A DNA stretch of 64,000 bases, from positions 50,521,285 to 50,585,284 of the forward strand of contig OU862910.1 in assembly GCA_917880885.1 (NCBI GenBank), written 5' to 3'. Each line of letters begins with the position of its first letter. Positions within the stretch are counted from its first letter, which is position 1. The notes below the pieces were generated by a model. It saw only the letters and a list, made by a program, of their open reading frames with translations, searched no databases and was not told the DNA's origin. Positions 32,916 through 43,329 of the stretch are shown here, in pieces. The stretch comes from Limnephilus marmoratus. Lineage: Eukaryota > Arthropoda > Insecta > Trichoptera > Limnephilidae. The position numbers were made by a program, and so were the translations under genes.

Positions 32916-33132
32916 AAGGTCGTACTACTTACTTGGCTTCGATTAACTACAAACTACTTTACATTGCATATTAACATTGTTTTTAATTTTATGAATAAAT
33001 TTCGCTACTCATACCATAACAGCATTTTATTAAAAAAAATATTGATGACCTTTATTTTCATCCTATGTGCTTTATTTAATCGTATCAAATCCTCTAATAC
33101 ATAAAATGGGAGCTGGCAACCCTGCCTGTGGT

Positions 33133-33985
33133 CCACCCGAAGTTACAACTACAGTGGATGATTTGTAAATAGTTGCTTACTGTTATTTAAATATGATTTC
33201 AACTCTAGTCTCCATGTATTCCTATTTCATAAGGCTACAGATTTCCATTACAATCGTCCTCAGGCCTCGAGCATATTCTGCCGGAAGGTCAGAATATTTC
33301 CGCTTGCAAATTGATATTTCTGAACGTATCCGAAAACAAAAAAAGTCGGAAACTTTGGTCTCATAGAGGTGCACATTTTTATTTTTCTGTGGTTAATTTC
33401 GAGATTAGAAATTTCGCGTGGAATTTTCTCTCTCTAACACCGTTTGAATCACATTTTTCACCATACTTGTAAGTAATTTCACCATGATGGTTAGATACAA
33501 CGACTTCTATGAAAACTATTTGAGTTCCTAAAAGATAAATAATTACCCTGAGGGGTTAAAATATATAGCTATCGGTTTATGGTAAAATCGTTAATCGTTA
33601 AAAAGTTTATATGATGAATGTGTGAAGTTCAGATAATAGGTTATTCAGTCTCAAAATGAGATTTTGAGCAGTTTGAAGATTGTATCATATAACTGCCAAT
33701 CTTCCTCAAGGTTTTTTGGTGGCACTTTCAGAAAATAAAAGATAAGGCGTTGGATATTGATTAATTACACATTCTTGTAAGTGATTTCATCTCTCTTGGT
33801 TTAGAAAATAGATTAAGTAATATAATATTTATGAGATCTCTCAACTCGAAATATACAAAAGACATTTCAAATCACACAATAAAATAAATCCATAAATTGT
33901 CTAGGAAAACTACTTTCACAATTTTTTAAATTTTACTCGCAGTTAAAATAAAATAAATCCGGGCACCGCCCCGGCAAGGCTAAAG
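33133..33985. other. non-coding, nothing recognised
   Basis: AT-rich with no supported feature. Confidence 0.4.
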
Positions 33986-33989
33986 ATCC

Positions 33990-34130
33990 TGTGTTCGAAA
34001 ACTAAGTAGACGTGACAGTATCTTTTTGTGATTTTTCTGTTTAAAATTTTCGATTGATCAAGTCTTCATCAATTAAAATATAACAATTTGAGGTTTTACT
34101 CAATTGGTTTAAAAAAAAAAATCAAATAAA
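33990..34130 (+). mobile_element. SINE-2, diverged plus copy
   Basis: Keeps the body 'agtatctttttgtgattttt', 'cgattgatcaagtcttcatc' and the tail 'caatttgaggttttactca'. The tRNA-like head is badly decayed. Confidence 0.55.
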
Positions 34131-34149
34131 TAAATTTAAAAAATCCGAC

Positions 34150-34500
34150 TACGTGTATTGTGACGAAAATGATTCAGTTTGTCAATTTATTTACGGTCCT
34201 ACAAACTAACACATTTCAGATTTTTTAAACACTTTGAAAAGTCATAAAAACTTATGATCAAAAAATAATTACCATAAATAAGCACATAATTTTAAAAATT
34301 TTATCAGCACGCATTTGAACATTTTTATTGCTAACATAAATGTAGGTATACATTAAAGCAAATTTTGAATGAAATAAAATTGATATTGTGTTATTAGTTA
34401 AAGATCTGGTACGGATAATAATTAATCCTTGTCTTCGGAACCACCCTGAACAGTTGAAGAAATTTGAATTGTCGGCCGCTGGTTAATCGGCCTTAGGTAA
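34150..34500. mobile_element. family-T MITE, diverged partial copy D
   Basis: Collinear with copy A over 'aacttatgatcaaaaaataa', 'tttatcagcacgc', 'catta.agcaaatt.tgaatg' and 'tctggtacggataataatta', ending 'gccgctggttaatcggcctta'. The terminal repeat is eroded and the other end is missing. Confidence 0.6.
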
Positions 34501-34561
34501 AGGGCCGATTTCGATGCCTTTTTTACCCAAATCATGTATTAGTTAAAAATCTTAATTGTAA

Positions 34562-34870
34562 TGTTTAAAATAAAACAATAACTTTGTAAATACCACTTTT
34601 AAAGTAGTTTTTAAATTATTTTTAAAGTATAAAAGTCCCATACTAAGATTGTTCCCTATTGATAAAGAACACGTCCGTTCCCTTCCCAATTCTCCATCTA
34701 TGCCTTCTTCCTCCTCCTCCACTTGACGAGTCCAGCCCATTTTTGGTAAATTATATATTATAACACACATGTAACCTAATGTTAGTAGAGTATTATACTG
34801 CCCTGATGAAGCTACGGTTAAATACCGATAAAAGTGGTGTTAACAAAGTTATTGTTTTATTTTAAATTAA
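34562..34870. mobile_element. short Penelope-like end pair
   Basis: Inverted ends 'gtttaaaataaaacaataac' (34562 on) and 'attgttttattttaaatt' (to 34870) flank about 220 bp. Next to the right arm is 'gccctgatgaagct' at 34799-34812, the same phrase as in the hammerhead of the 26.4-kb element. A hairpin CGGU...ACCG follows, but the GAAA box reads AUAAAA, so the ribozyme is decayed. Confidence 0.5.
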
Positions 34871-34879
34871 TAATGTCAC

Positions 34880-35660
34880 ATCACAAAGTATCCGCTTCAT
34901 ATGAACAAAAAATTAATTGTAATGTATAAAAAATAGGTTTAGTACCAACATAAAATGAATAGTTGAGCCTTTTTCTACATTGTTTTGTATGCCCTTTGAG
35001 AGATATTTCGCACAATTGGTTTCATTATTATTTGTTCTCATATTGTCTAAACCGAGTTTCTAAAGCGCGAGTCTTCTTACAAGTGATTTTCCCGAAGATT
35101 TCAAAGTGAGAAGCATTACAAAAGTTCAAGCGAGGTGACGGGTTTACAGGAGACGGCGAAGGAATACTTTTTCCTTTATATCACACAAAAAAGCATAAAG
35201 TTCCGCGCGCAATTTCTACCATCCACGTCACTCTCATACGCGAATGCACTTGTAACATTATGGGCAGAGAAAATAAACAAAATCGTTTCAGCGTCTTAGA
35301 AACTGGGAGTTGGAGAGGAAGATAGGGGGTTGGGATGGGACGGGGTAGATTGGGGTGGGGAGGGCACTCCCTGGCCACTGCCGGGGTGGAAAACAGTAGA
35401 AAAGGGAAGGCTTCATTATTTATTTATAATAATACTAGCTATTTCTACTTGGTTTAGCGCAAGAATGTGCGGACTTATTATATCATTAAGTTTTTATCCT
35501 GTTATTTATTAATCTGAGGACTGGTTGTTTCACAGAATTTGAATAATTCATCAAATTTCAATGCTTATTTTCAAGTTCCGGAATAGCTTTATTCAAGTTC
35601 TGTTATTATTTCAGTTCTGTGGCCCGTAATGATATAAAAACATAAATAGTAACTCACAAG
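34880..35660. other. non-coding, G-rich patch
   Basis: The tract 35315-35400 is G-rich low complexity; open frames there are unsupported. Confidence 0.4.
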
Positions 35661-35678
35661 CCTTAAAATCTAAGAAAT

Positions 35679-36190
35679 GTGGTAAATAAAAAGGATTTGA
35701 AAAGGGTTTACTACGCGTTATGTCGTTCTCGGATTGAATATGGAATTATGAGATGGGGATCTACTACACATAAATACATACACAACCTGAATTCAATACA
35801 AAAAGGAATCATAAAGACCATACTGAAAGTACCTATTAGAAAGCCTTCGATTGAAATTTTCAATGGCTTTGACGTACCAAATGTACAACGAATATATGCC
35901 AAAAATATATTATTGAAGCTATTCAAAAATTCTGAATCCTCTACTAGACCGCGTATTCATCACACTAGATTGAATAAAAATGACATAAAAAAATTTCAAG
36001 TTATAAAACCACATTCGAACAAAGAAACTGCACTTATTTTGCAACTAAACTCCATAATATTCTTCCCCAAGACATAAAACTAATAAAAAAAAAAAATTGA
36101 TACAAATCAACTATAAAAACATGGCTGAAAGAGGTCAACGAAAACACCCTAATGAAGACACTAAAAACGACACAGAAGACAAATAAACTA
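35679..36190 (+). pseudogene. LINE RT C-terminal fragment (I/CR1-like)
   Basis: The 132-codon frame contains 'LKRVYYALCRSRIEYGIMRW', 'LNSIQKGIIKTILKVPIRKP' and 'IEIFNGFDVPNVQRIYAKNI', the post-palm region of I/CR1-group RTs (Y.AL..S...YGI..WG...QK.IIK.IL). A frameshift after 36060 separates a terminal 'LPQDIK' piece. An AATAAAAAATAAAA tail at about 36318-36345 ends the element. It is 5'-truncated and dead. Confidence 0.75.
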
Positions 36191-36418
36191 TAATTAAACA
36201 ATTTTAGTCCGCCTCGGCACAGGAACCCCTAGTGAGGAGGACTAAGAAATACAATATCTTTACCTAACATAACCATTATATGTTGTATACTTACAGAATT
36301 ATTTTATATAGTCGCTTAAATAAAAAATAAAAAAATAAAAACTTTCCCAGAATTCGAAAATTAACTATGAAATTAGTTGATTTTTTTCAAATTCTGTGAA
36401 ATTGGCCTAAATAGCTTC

Positions 36419-36842
36419 AATTTTTTTAATGTGAATACCGCACAATATACCCCTGCTAACCGGGGCCAGTTAGACTACAATCATCATCATCTCAATTGAT
36501 GATGTTGTGAGATATACGAGTATCTTGTGAGACTGAAGAGTTTGGGAAGAGGAAGGAAATGGGGAACGAAAGGCTGATAAGTACCTGGCTATTCAGATCT
36601 GATGGCCAAACACGGCTAAAGCGATTTCAAGACAAGTTTCTATTCTGATTGATGGTATTTCACCTGGGCGATACTGAGAGTATCTACCACTGGCACGTAC
36701 AACAAGTATACTATATATTGTGTTACTTAAAAGTGAAAAACACAATTTAATTAAATAATATTTCCTTGCACATGCCGTCCGGATTCAAACGCGCGACCTA
36801 AGCATTCGTAATCGAGGACCTCACCCCTCGACCACAGAGGCC
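36419..36842 (-). mobile_element. SINE-1, older minus copy
   Basis: T-run and 'gtgaataccgcacaa' at 36419-36445, the family body with small indels, and a decayed tRNA-like head near 36770-36842 (B-box 'ggattcaaac'). Confidence 0.75.
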
Positions 36843-36944
36843 ATCAATCAGTCTATGGTAATATGCTCATTTTATATTTACTTTATATATGTCCTCCGCT
36901 AGACGTTCGCGGAGTTTTTTACCAGACAAAATCATAATGTTATT

Positions 36945-37265
36945 TTTTTTATTTATTTATGAATTTTTATTTTTAGTAATTTGTTCATTTTAGTTTACAA
37001 AATTTCTAATTAATTATAATATTTCACATTGTGAAACTAAATTTCATGTAGTTTTATGTAGCTCCTACAAAACATCTTGAACTTTCCAATTGGTGTGGAC
37101 TTTAATGTTTCTGGTAGCGTGTTATATAACTACATTCCTTTGTACAGTGAACTGTACTGCGTATTCGCCTTGTCTTTTTTTTGAAGCCTGATTTCCTTGC
37201 ACGTCCTTGTGTTATGTCTGTGAATGTCCTTGTTGAATATAATTTTATTTGAGAAGTATATTATT
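36945..37265 (-). pseudogene. LINE 3' end (CR1-like), minus
   Basis: Minus-strand reading gives 'HRHNTRTCKEIRLQKK', 'SSLYKGM', a stop, 'LYNTLPETLKSTPIGKFKMF' and 'CRSYIKLHEI'. This is the HxxNTR…YNxLPxxLK…FK tail of CR1-group RTs. A (TAAA)n tail lies toward 36945. Confidence 0.65.
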
Positions 37266-37317
37266 ATCATGTCATGAAGAAGATTCTGATGTATTCATTC
37301 ATTCATTCTATTTTTTT

Positions 37318-37995
37318 TTCCTTTGGCTCCACACAGGAGGCCCTGAGAAAAATAATTCCCTTTCGGGACTTATGTCGCCTTTGGGGATGATGTGTGGAGG
37401 GTCTTTTGAAGTAAAACTTCTTTACGCACGCTTGACTTGGGGAGTAAGCTGGTGAATATGTGAAGAGAGCGTTACGAAAAGTGTGATCGGGCGAGGCGAA
37501 CGGTCGGGCCTTTACGCACGCTTGACTTGGGGAGTATGCGTGTATGCGTGACGAGAGCGTTATGAAAAGTGTGATCAGGCGAGGCGAACAGTCGAGTGAG
37601 ACGGACAAGTTGAGAGGGAGATATAAGTTAGTGATGTTTTACTTCAGTCGTGTGGTCTCAAAGCACATTCGTTTTTTTTAGAAAGGGAAGGAGAGGAAGT
37701 TCTGGGAAAGAAAAGGGTATGAAGGGGGTGGGTAGGAATCTGGGGGTCAATGTGTCCAGGATAACAGATGTGTAAATCCAACCCTCCACTGTGGTGCAAA
37801 GCAATGTTCCGAGAGAGTCCGGTTGGAGAAATCAAAAGGTCTTCCTCAACCTGTCTGTCCCGATTCGGCCTGCCGCGCAGTACGTTGGAAGGTGCATCTA
37901 CTGCCAAGACCCGGACAACTCGAACACCGGTTCTGGTGGCCCCGCTCACCAAGCGTAGTGATCCACCTTGGGTGACCTACGGTAATCAAAGTTAA
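37318..37995 (-). mobile_element. hairpin-tailed SINE-like element (family H), copy 3, interrupted
   Basis: The 3' module is at 37318-37403 and the body resumes at 37680-37995 ('ggaagttctgggaaagaaaa', 'gggtgggtaggaatctgggg', 'cggcctgccgcgcagt'). The gap is exactly the MITE at 37404-37679. The minus frame across the body ('VRVVRVLAVDAPSNVLRGRP') is also seen in copy 1 and may be a remnant of a parent LINE ORF. Confidence 0.75.
37404..37679. mobile_element. MITE family G, copy 1 (nested in family H)
   Basis: Starts TTTTGAAGTAAAACTTC and ends with GATGTTTTACTTCAGTC and a T-run. The interior holds a tandem duplication of about 80 bp starting 'tttacgcacgcttgacttgg'. The second copy is at 44808-45107. 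Confidence 0.8.
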
Positions 37996-38149
37996 TTTTT
38001 GGTGGATAGTTTTTAATATTTAATTTTAATTTACAAATATTTTCTCTCTTGAATATGTGCCATTTATCACAGTAAGGGATTCGCTACAAAGTTAAGTGTG
38101 TGTATTTTACAGTCCTACAAGCTGCCTTCATTTACAGCCCGTAACTCGG

Positions 38150-38610
38150 TAAAAATGCTATGTTTTAAAGCATTTTTCTCGAGAGCGAATGGACGGTAAA
38201 ACGTTTTTACCTACGCTTATTTGGTTTCTGTGTGGTTCGTGAGATATTCGCCGTTTGAAGTTTAGAAAATATTTTCTCTTTGAGTTTGAGGGTATTCTTG
38301 CCCTCCAGAAACAAACAGAAATCTGGCCATCTTTCCGCTAGCGGTGAGCGGGAGTTAGTAGTGTGGGGGTGTGGGGTGCATGTGGGGTGCATGTGGGGTG
38401 GCATAAGGGGGAGGATATTTCCTATGATAAGTCGCCCGGAGTATACGGTTAGCGTCTTACCTCCAACGAGGCCAGCAGTCAAGTGGAAAATTAAAATTTA
38501 TCGTCGAATAATGCGGGTTTTTATATCCATTATTACTTGGGTTGCATTTTCGGGTTTCGTTCCATCATTTCCTGGTAACATTATCAATCTAATGGGATTT
38601 CAAAATGGTT
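38150..38610. other. unassigned, G-rich tandem patch
   Basis: Includes a triplicated 'gtggggtgcatgtgggg' motif at 38360-38400. The 160-codon frame from 38280 crosses this low-complexity tract and the edge of the inverted-repeat element, so it is not credible as a gene. Confidence 0.4.
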
Positions 38611-38617
38611 GTTCGCA

Positions 38618-39310
38618 CAATATGTACTTTTATAATTACCGTGACGATTCACGGTTACGGTGTCGTGACAGCAAAAAACATACGTTCCATACCGCTATAG
38701 TGCTGCAGCTCTTTCAAAAGATGAAATACACAACAAACACATTACGGATACAATGTACGTAGATATGTCTGTTTCCTCCAAAGGAAAAAAGTAATCATTT
38801 TCTCGCATCTCTCTCACAGACTGCACCGTGACGTCTCCGTAGACCCCTACCGATACTACTTGCCGTGACGATAAGTATGGATTATAGTTACAAGGATAAT
38901 GAAGTGTGAGTGAAATCCAAAATTCAAAAAGTCAAATGTTAATACGCTAATGGTTTTGCATTTGTTCTTAAAAATATAATACTGCCGCTCATTCTCATAC
39001 ACTAAATAACAACAGTCGAAAATGAGACAAATGGTGAATGTATGTCTGCACCCCCCGAAAGGAAACATACATTAATCATTATTATACGTCTCCCTCACAA
39101 ATATAAAGAAAATGAAACGCAAATCCCTTCGCAAAAATGTAGTTCTTTGAAGGAAACAGTCACAGTACTCTGTGTGTCTCGCCATTATTTAATGTGTAAG
39201 AAAGAACTGCAGCATTATAGCGATAAGGAACGTATGTTTATTGCCTTTTTTGCCGTCACGGTACCGTAACCGTGAATCGTCACGGAAATTATAAAAGGGC
39301 ACATTGAATT
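38618..39310. mobile_element. DNA transposon-like element with TIRs of about 110 bp
   Basis: 38628-38735 and 39190-39305 are inverted copies sharing 'cttttataatt.ccgtgacg', the palindromic CCGTGACGATTCACGG, 'aaacatacgttcc' and 'gctgcag.tcttt'. The interior (about 450 bp) is AT-rich with no transposase. Related end sequences occur near 25300 and 26540. Confidence 0.7.
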
Positions 39311-39920
39311 GGGATCGGTATTTTTAACACTTTCTCCCGCAAATGTAACAATTTTAAAGAGGGACAAAGAATATTTTTATTTTAATCTCAAACTTAATTT
39401 AACCACAGTTTTATTATTGTGATTTATTTGTAAGAGATTATGCCGGGTTGCGATACCTCATTCTCTAACCTATGTTTCGGATGGTGGTACATTGTCCAAC
39501 ATCAGGGCAGATGTCTAATTGAAGATTTTGGTGAAATGTGTAATCTAAGAGCTGGTATTTCAGTATAATTAGTTAATTTAAAATGTTTTTCGGCGTTCAG
39601 ATTTCGTGTAACCACCAAGCATCGGATAGCAAGAACTATTTGACGTAGCTCCTTCGTCTCTACTAATATTAATTAGGGTTATGTAGATTGCTATTTTCTA
39701 CGTGATTAGGCGTGCTTTACGCGTTTTGGGTCTTCCCAGGACTTCAGGAACAAATCCAAAATGCTTGGAAATCGCCGATTTTGCAGGATGGTGGAGTTTG
39801 CACGCTCTAAAATGTTTTGATATCCTTTTGGAGTTTATTATACATAAGTTTACATGAGTTTATTATATACAAGTTTACTATATTTTATAGATTTGTACAA
39901 CGCTCTTAACGGGCGTTATG
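39310..39920. other. non-coding, nothing recognised
   Basis: No supported feature. Confidence 0.4.
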
Positions 39921-39925
39921 TTCAT

Positions 39926-39962
39926 CAGGGCCTCCTGTGTGGAGCTCATGTAAAAAAAGGGA
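39926..39962 (+). repeat. isolated family L/H 3' terminus
   Basis: 'cagggcctcctgtgtggagc', 'tcatgt' and seven A: the last about 35 nt of the shared LINE/SINE 3' module, severely 5'-truncated. Confidence 0.6.
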
Positions 39963-40139
39963 TGTTTAACAAAAATTTCTGAACGAAAATTAGCCAAGAG
40001 GAAATCATTGTTGTGTAGAAAGGACGTGTCTTGAGAATGTAGTTCATTCAAGCTGATGAAAAGAGAAAAAGAAGGAGAAACGTGACAAGGTCAAATAAAG
40101 TTGCAGAGTTGCGCAAAAGAATCGGAGTATTAGAAGATA

Positions 40140-40190
40140 ATGTATGAGATGGTACCTGTATGAATGTAAATGAAGCAACGAGTGTGATTT
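40140..40190 (+). pseudogene. family-R LINE scrap
   Basis: 'aatgtatgagatgg', then 'tgtatgaatgtaaatgaagc', matches the segment near 20530-20570 of family R. Confidence 0.5.
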
Positions 40191-40234
40191 GCAAAGAAAT
40201 AAAGTGGGTTGCACCTGGTTTCCCCCTAACTAAT

Positions 40235-41480
40235 AAAAAACATCAAAAAAGAACATCCTTTCCGGAGATCAGTATGGCTTTAGAAGAGGTGTAGGAACCA
40301 GAGAAGCAATATTGTCGCTACGAATACTACTTGAAAAAAGAATAAAAAGAAACCAAAACACATTCATCGCATTCATAGACCTGGAAAAGGCTTTCGATAA
40401 AGTAGAATGGAAAAGACTCTTCGAGATTCTGAAGAGAATTGATATCAAATATAGAGATAGACGAATAATCCAGGCGCTATACAAGAATGAGGCCGCTATA
40501 ATTAGATGTGACAATGATACAAAAGAAGCCAGTATAAGACAAGGGGTGAGACAGGGATGCTCTCTGTCACCTGTTCTTTTTAACGCTTATATACAAAGTG
40601 CGATTGACGACTTGAGAGAGAGAATGAGTCACAGAAAAGGTGTAAAGATACACGGGCAAAAGGTGGATATGATAAGGTTTGCTGACGATATTGCATTGGT
40701 TGCTGAAAGCGAAGAAGAACTGCAAGAGGCCTTAACAACCATGCAAAGCATTCTCCAAAATAACTATAACATGAAGATAAATAAAGACAAAACAAAGCTG
40801 CTGACTGTAGGCCGAACGCAACATCAGATGCGAATAGAGATGTCAGGAGTTCCACTAAAGAACGCCAACGAGTTTGTCTATCTCGGGAGCAAAATAACAT
40901 GGGACGGTCGGTCTAAGAGCGATGTCGACAGCCGTATACACCAGGCTAGGCTTGCTTTCAATAAAAGGTCGAAAATAATTGAATCAAATAATATAGACCT
41001 AAAGCTGAGAATACTCCTCATCAAGACCTATGTATGGAGTATCTTGATGTACGGCTGCGAAACATGGTGCCTATCCAAAAGAGATAAACGGAGACTAGAG
41101 GCTTTTGAGATGTGGTCCTATAGAAAACTATTAGGAATTTCCTGGAGAGACCACATTACAAATGAGGAGGTTCTTCAAAGAATCGAAGGAGGAAGGCACC
41201 TGCTCAGGACCTTGTCCGAAAGGCGTGCAAGATGGATCGGCCATGTAATACGACAAGAAGGCCTCTTGCATTCCATAATGGAGGGTATGACCGAGGGGAC
41301 AAACTCTAGAGGACGCCCACGCCGAGAGTACCTGGAGGACCTGCTGGTGGACGTGCGCTGCTTATCATATGCAGACCTCAAAAGAGCCGCACAAGACAGG
41401 GAAGAATGGAAGAGGAAACTAAAGGAAATTGCTGCAAACCAATCCCAGGATTGAAACCAGAGAGAGAGAATAAAAAAATC
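40235..41480 (+). CDS. RTE-like LINE reverse transcriptase, long open frame, 5'-truncated
   Basis: About 400 codons are open without interruption and stop at 41452-41454. Upstream of the first in-frame ATG the frame already reads 'SGDQYGFRRGVGTREAIL', the RT start region. It continues 'FIAFIDLEKAFDKVEW' (catalytic Asp), 'RQGVRQGCSLSPVLFNAYIQ', FADD (about residue 123 counted from the codon at 40312), 'NEFVYLGSKITWDGRSKSDV', 'LMYGCETW' and a C-terminal 'RARWIGHVIR', 'SRGRPRREYLEDLL'. The motif order (FADD palm, GHVIR, RGRP) is that of RTE/BovB-like LINEs and differs from family R nearby. The apurinic endonuclease domain is missing, so it is a truncated copy, but the clean frame shows it is young. 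Confidence 0.85.
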
Positions 41481-41484
41481 ACTA

Positions 41485-42440
41485 TCTAACGGCTCTACGG
41501 TGTCTTAATTTTGTATTGCACACTGTAATAAAGACTTTACATTAGGTTCCATTTGGTAATAATCAAAAAATCTTTAACTCTCTTTTCAAATCTGGCAACA
41601 TCGCATTTGCCATTTGACAATGATAACCACGCATGCGCATTTGGGTTTATTTTTCCCGCTAGATGCGGATGGTGACACTTTTTTTAACGTCTACAGTAAA
41701 TCATAATAAATCGTGTTTTTGGTCACAAAATGGTCAATTTACTATTGTATTCGGATAATTCAATATATTTACAACTTATTTCTGTTAGTTTTTGTGAGTT
41801 TTAGTCAAGTAATTATACAATATAATTTCATGCCGTAAATTATGCTTTCATTTTGTGTCAAAGAGTATAGTTAAACGGTCATACTAATATTCGAATTGGC
41901 TTTTACGGTCTAAATTTTATAAGATGTTCACAAAAGTGGTGTTTTTTTTATAACATAAACGCCTAATGCAAGGTAAACATGTATCTAAGAACGTTTAAAC
42001 GAAAAAAAAACGTTTTAAGGCGTGCAAGCAAGGCATTTAAAATATCAGTTTCTTTGTTGTTATTTTTTGGAAATTAAATGCGAAAAATGAGTTAAAAAAT
42101 GAAGTAACGGTTTTCTTTGAAATTCGTTCAGTCCGCGTTTTTTTTCTAATTGTGTATTTTCCAAAATTTTTCTTCATTTTGACGTAAAATATTTTTGGTA
42201 GACTTTATTCGAATTTCCCATGTTTGGAATTAAAATATTGCAAATTATAAATATTAAAGTACATTTTTAATTCACAACTCCAAGGGATAATTTTACATAT
42301 TTTCTAAAATTGTATTTTTTACGACATTTTTAAAAAGATAATAGATGAGATATAGGACATTTAAAATACCTAGCAAAAATTTCGAAATCCGATGAGAATT
42401 TTTTTATTATCATCAACAGTTTATACAATAGATTAACCAC
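41485..42440. other. AT-rich non-coding
   Basis: No supported feature. Confidence 0.4.
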
Positions 42441-42446
42441 CCCTTT

Positions 42447-42489
42447 TTGACTTTATAAAATGTATAAATTATACATTTTATAAAGTCAA
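42447..42489. repeat. perfect 43-nt palindrome
   Basis: 21-nt arms TTGACTTTATAAAATGTATAA and their exact reverse complement flank a single A. It is a strong cruciform or hairpin candidate. Confidence 0.95.
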
Positions 42490-42620
42490 ATAATAATAAT
42501 ATTATTATGCTTCCATGAACTATTTTACGGTTGTTAAATTCCAGTTTCTATTTTAAGGAATTTTTTATTAGTAAGGTGTTCACATAAACTGCTGTTTATC
42601 AATATTCACGACGTTTATTA

Positions 42621-43324
42621 TTAAGAGCGTCTAACCAGCCAGCGGACGAAAATCCACATTTTGTCGAAAGTTGTTCTTACGATCGCAGTTACAATGAGAA
42701 AGATTAATTATTATCCGTACCAGCTTTTTAAAATTATAACTCAATATCGAATTTATTTCAATTCAAGTTAGCTTTAATTTATACCTTCATCCAAAAATGC
42801 TGAAAGGCGTGATGATAAAACTATTAAAATGATGTACTTTTTGTAATTATTTTTTGATTATAAGTATTTATCATTTTTCAATAATGTCTAAATTTAATAA
42901 GAATGTTAAATCTGAAATATGATAGTTTGTAAGTGCGCAAATAAATACACAAATGGACCAATTTTCGTCAAGAAACACATGTACGTACATATTTTTTAAT
43001 GATTTTATTGAAACTAAAATTCTAAAACATGCGTTTGCTAGATAATGTATTGATTTATTTTACTGCATGATTTTATTATTTGAAATGGGTGTGGTATAAT
43101 ACAAAATCTTTTTCGAAAATTTAACAAATCTGCCAACGACCTATTGAATAACCTTATTATACTAAAAATTAAAAAATATTCTCAAAATTTATTACATGCG
43201 AATGCTAGATAAAAGAACAATCTTTCGAAATCCATTTATAATTTTTTGTGGAAAAGAGTCAATACGTCTAAAATCTGATTTGAGAATGACATATTTCTGG
43301 TTTTCTCTGGTAATGCCCTCTCAA
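42621..43324. mobile_element. TTAA-ended MITE, family T, copy C
   Basis: Starts TTAAGAGCGTCTAACCAGCC and ends 'ctctggtaatgccctc' followed by TCAA (one change from TTAA). 704 bp, collinear with copy B. Confidence 0.8.
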
Positions 43325-43329
43325 GACGT

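Larger units (their letters stand above)
31994..33124 (+). mobile_element. hAT element remnant with 8-bp TSD and nested SINE
   Basis: The ends are TAGGGTTGCCAG and the inverse of CAGGGTTGCCAG. The flanking 8-bp duplication CCTGTGGT is perfect (31986-31993 and 33125-33132), exactly as hAT transposition produces. Removing the SINE at 32408-32828 leaves about 710 bp: both ends plus a short C-terminal transposase piece. It is therefore an internally deleted, non-autonomous derivative. Confidence 0.92.

Noticed and set aside
39850..39930. Possible fourth hammerhead: 'ccctgatgaacataacgccc' on the minus strand
   Set aside because: The CUGAUGA box and a potential stem exist, but no GAAA box or cleavage triplet follows, and the CTGATGA overlaps a LINE/SINE 3' module.
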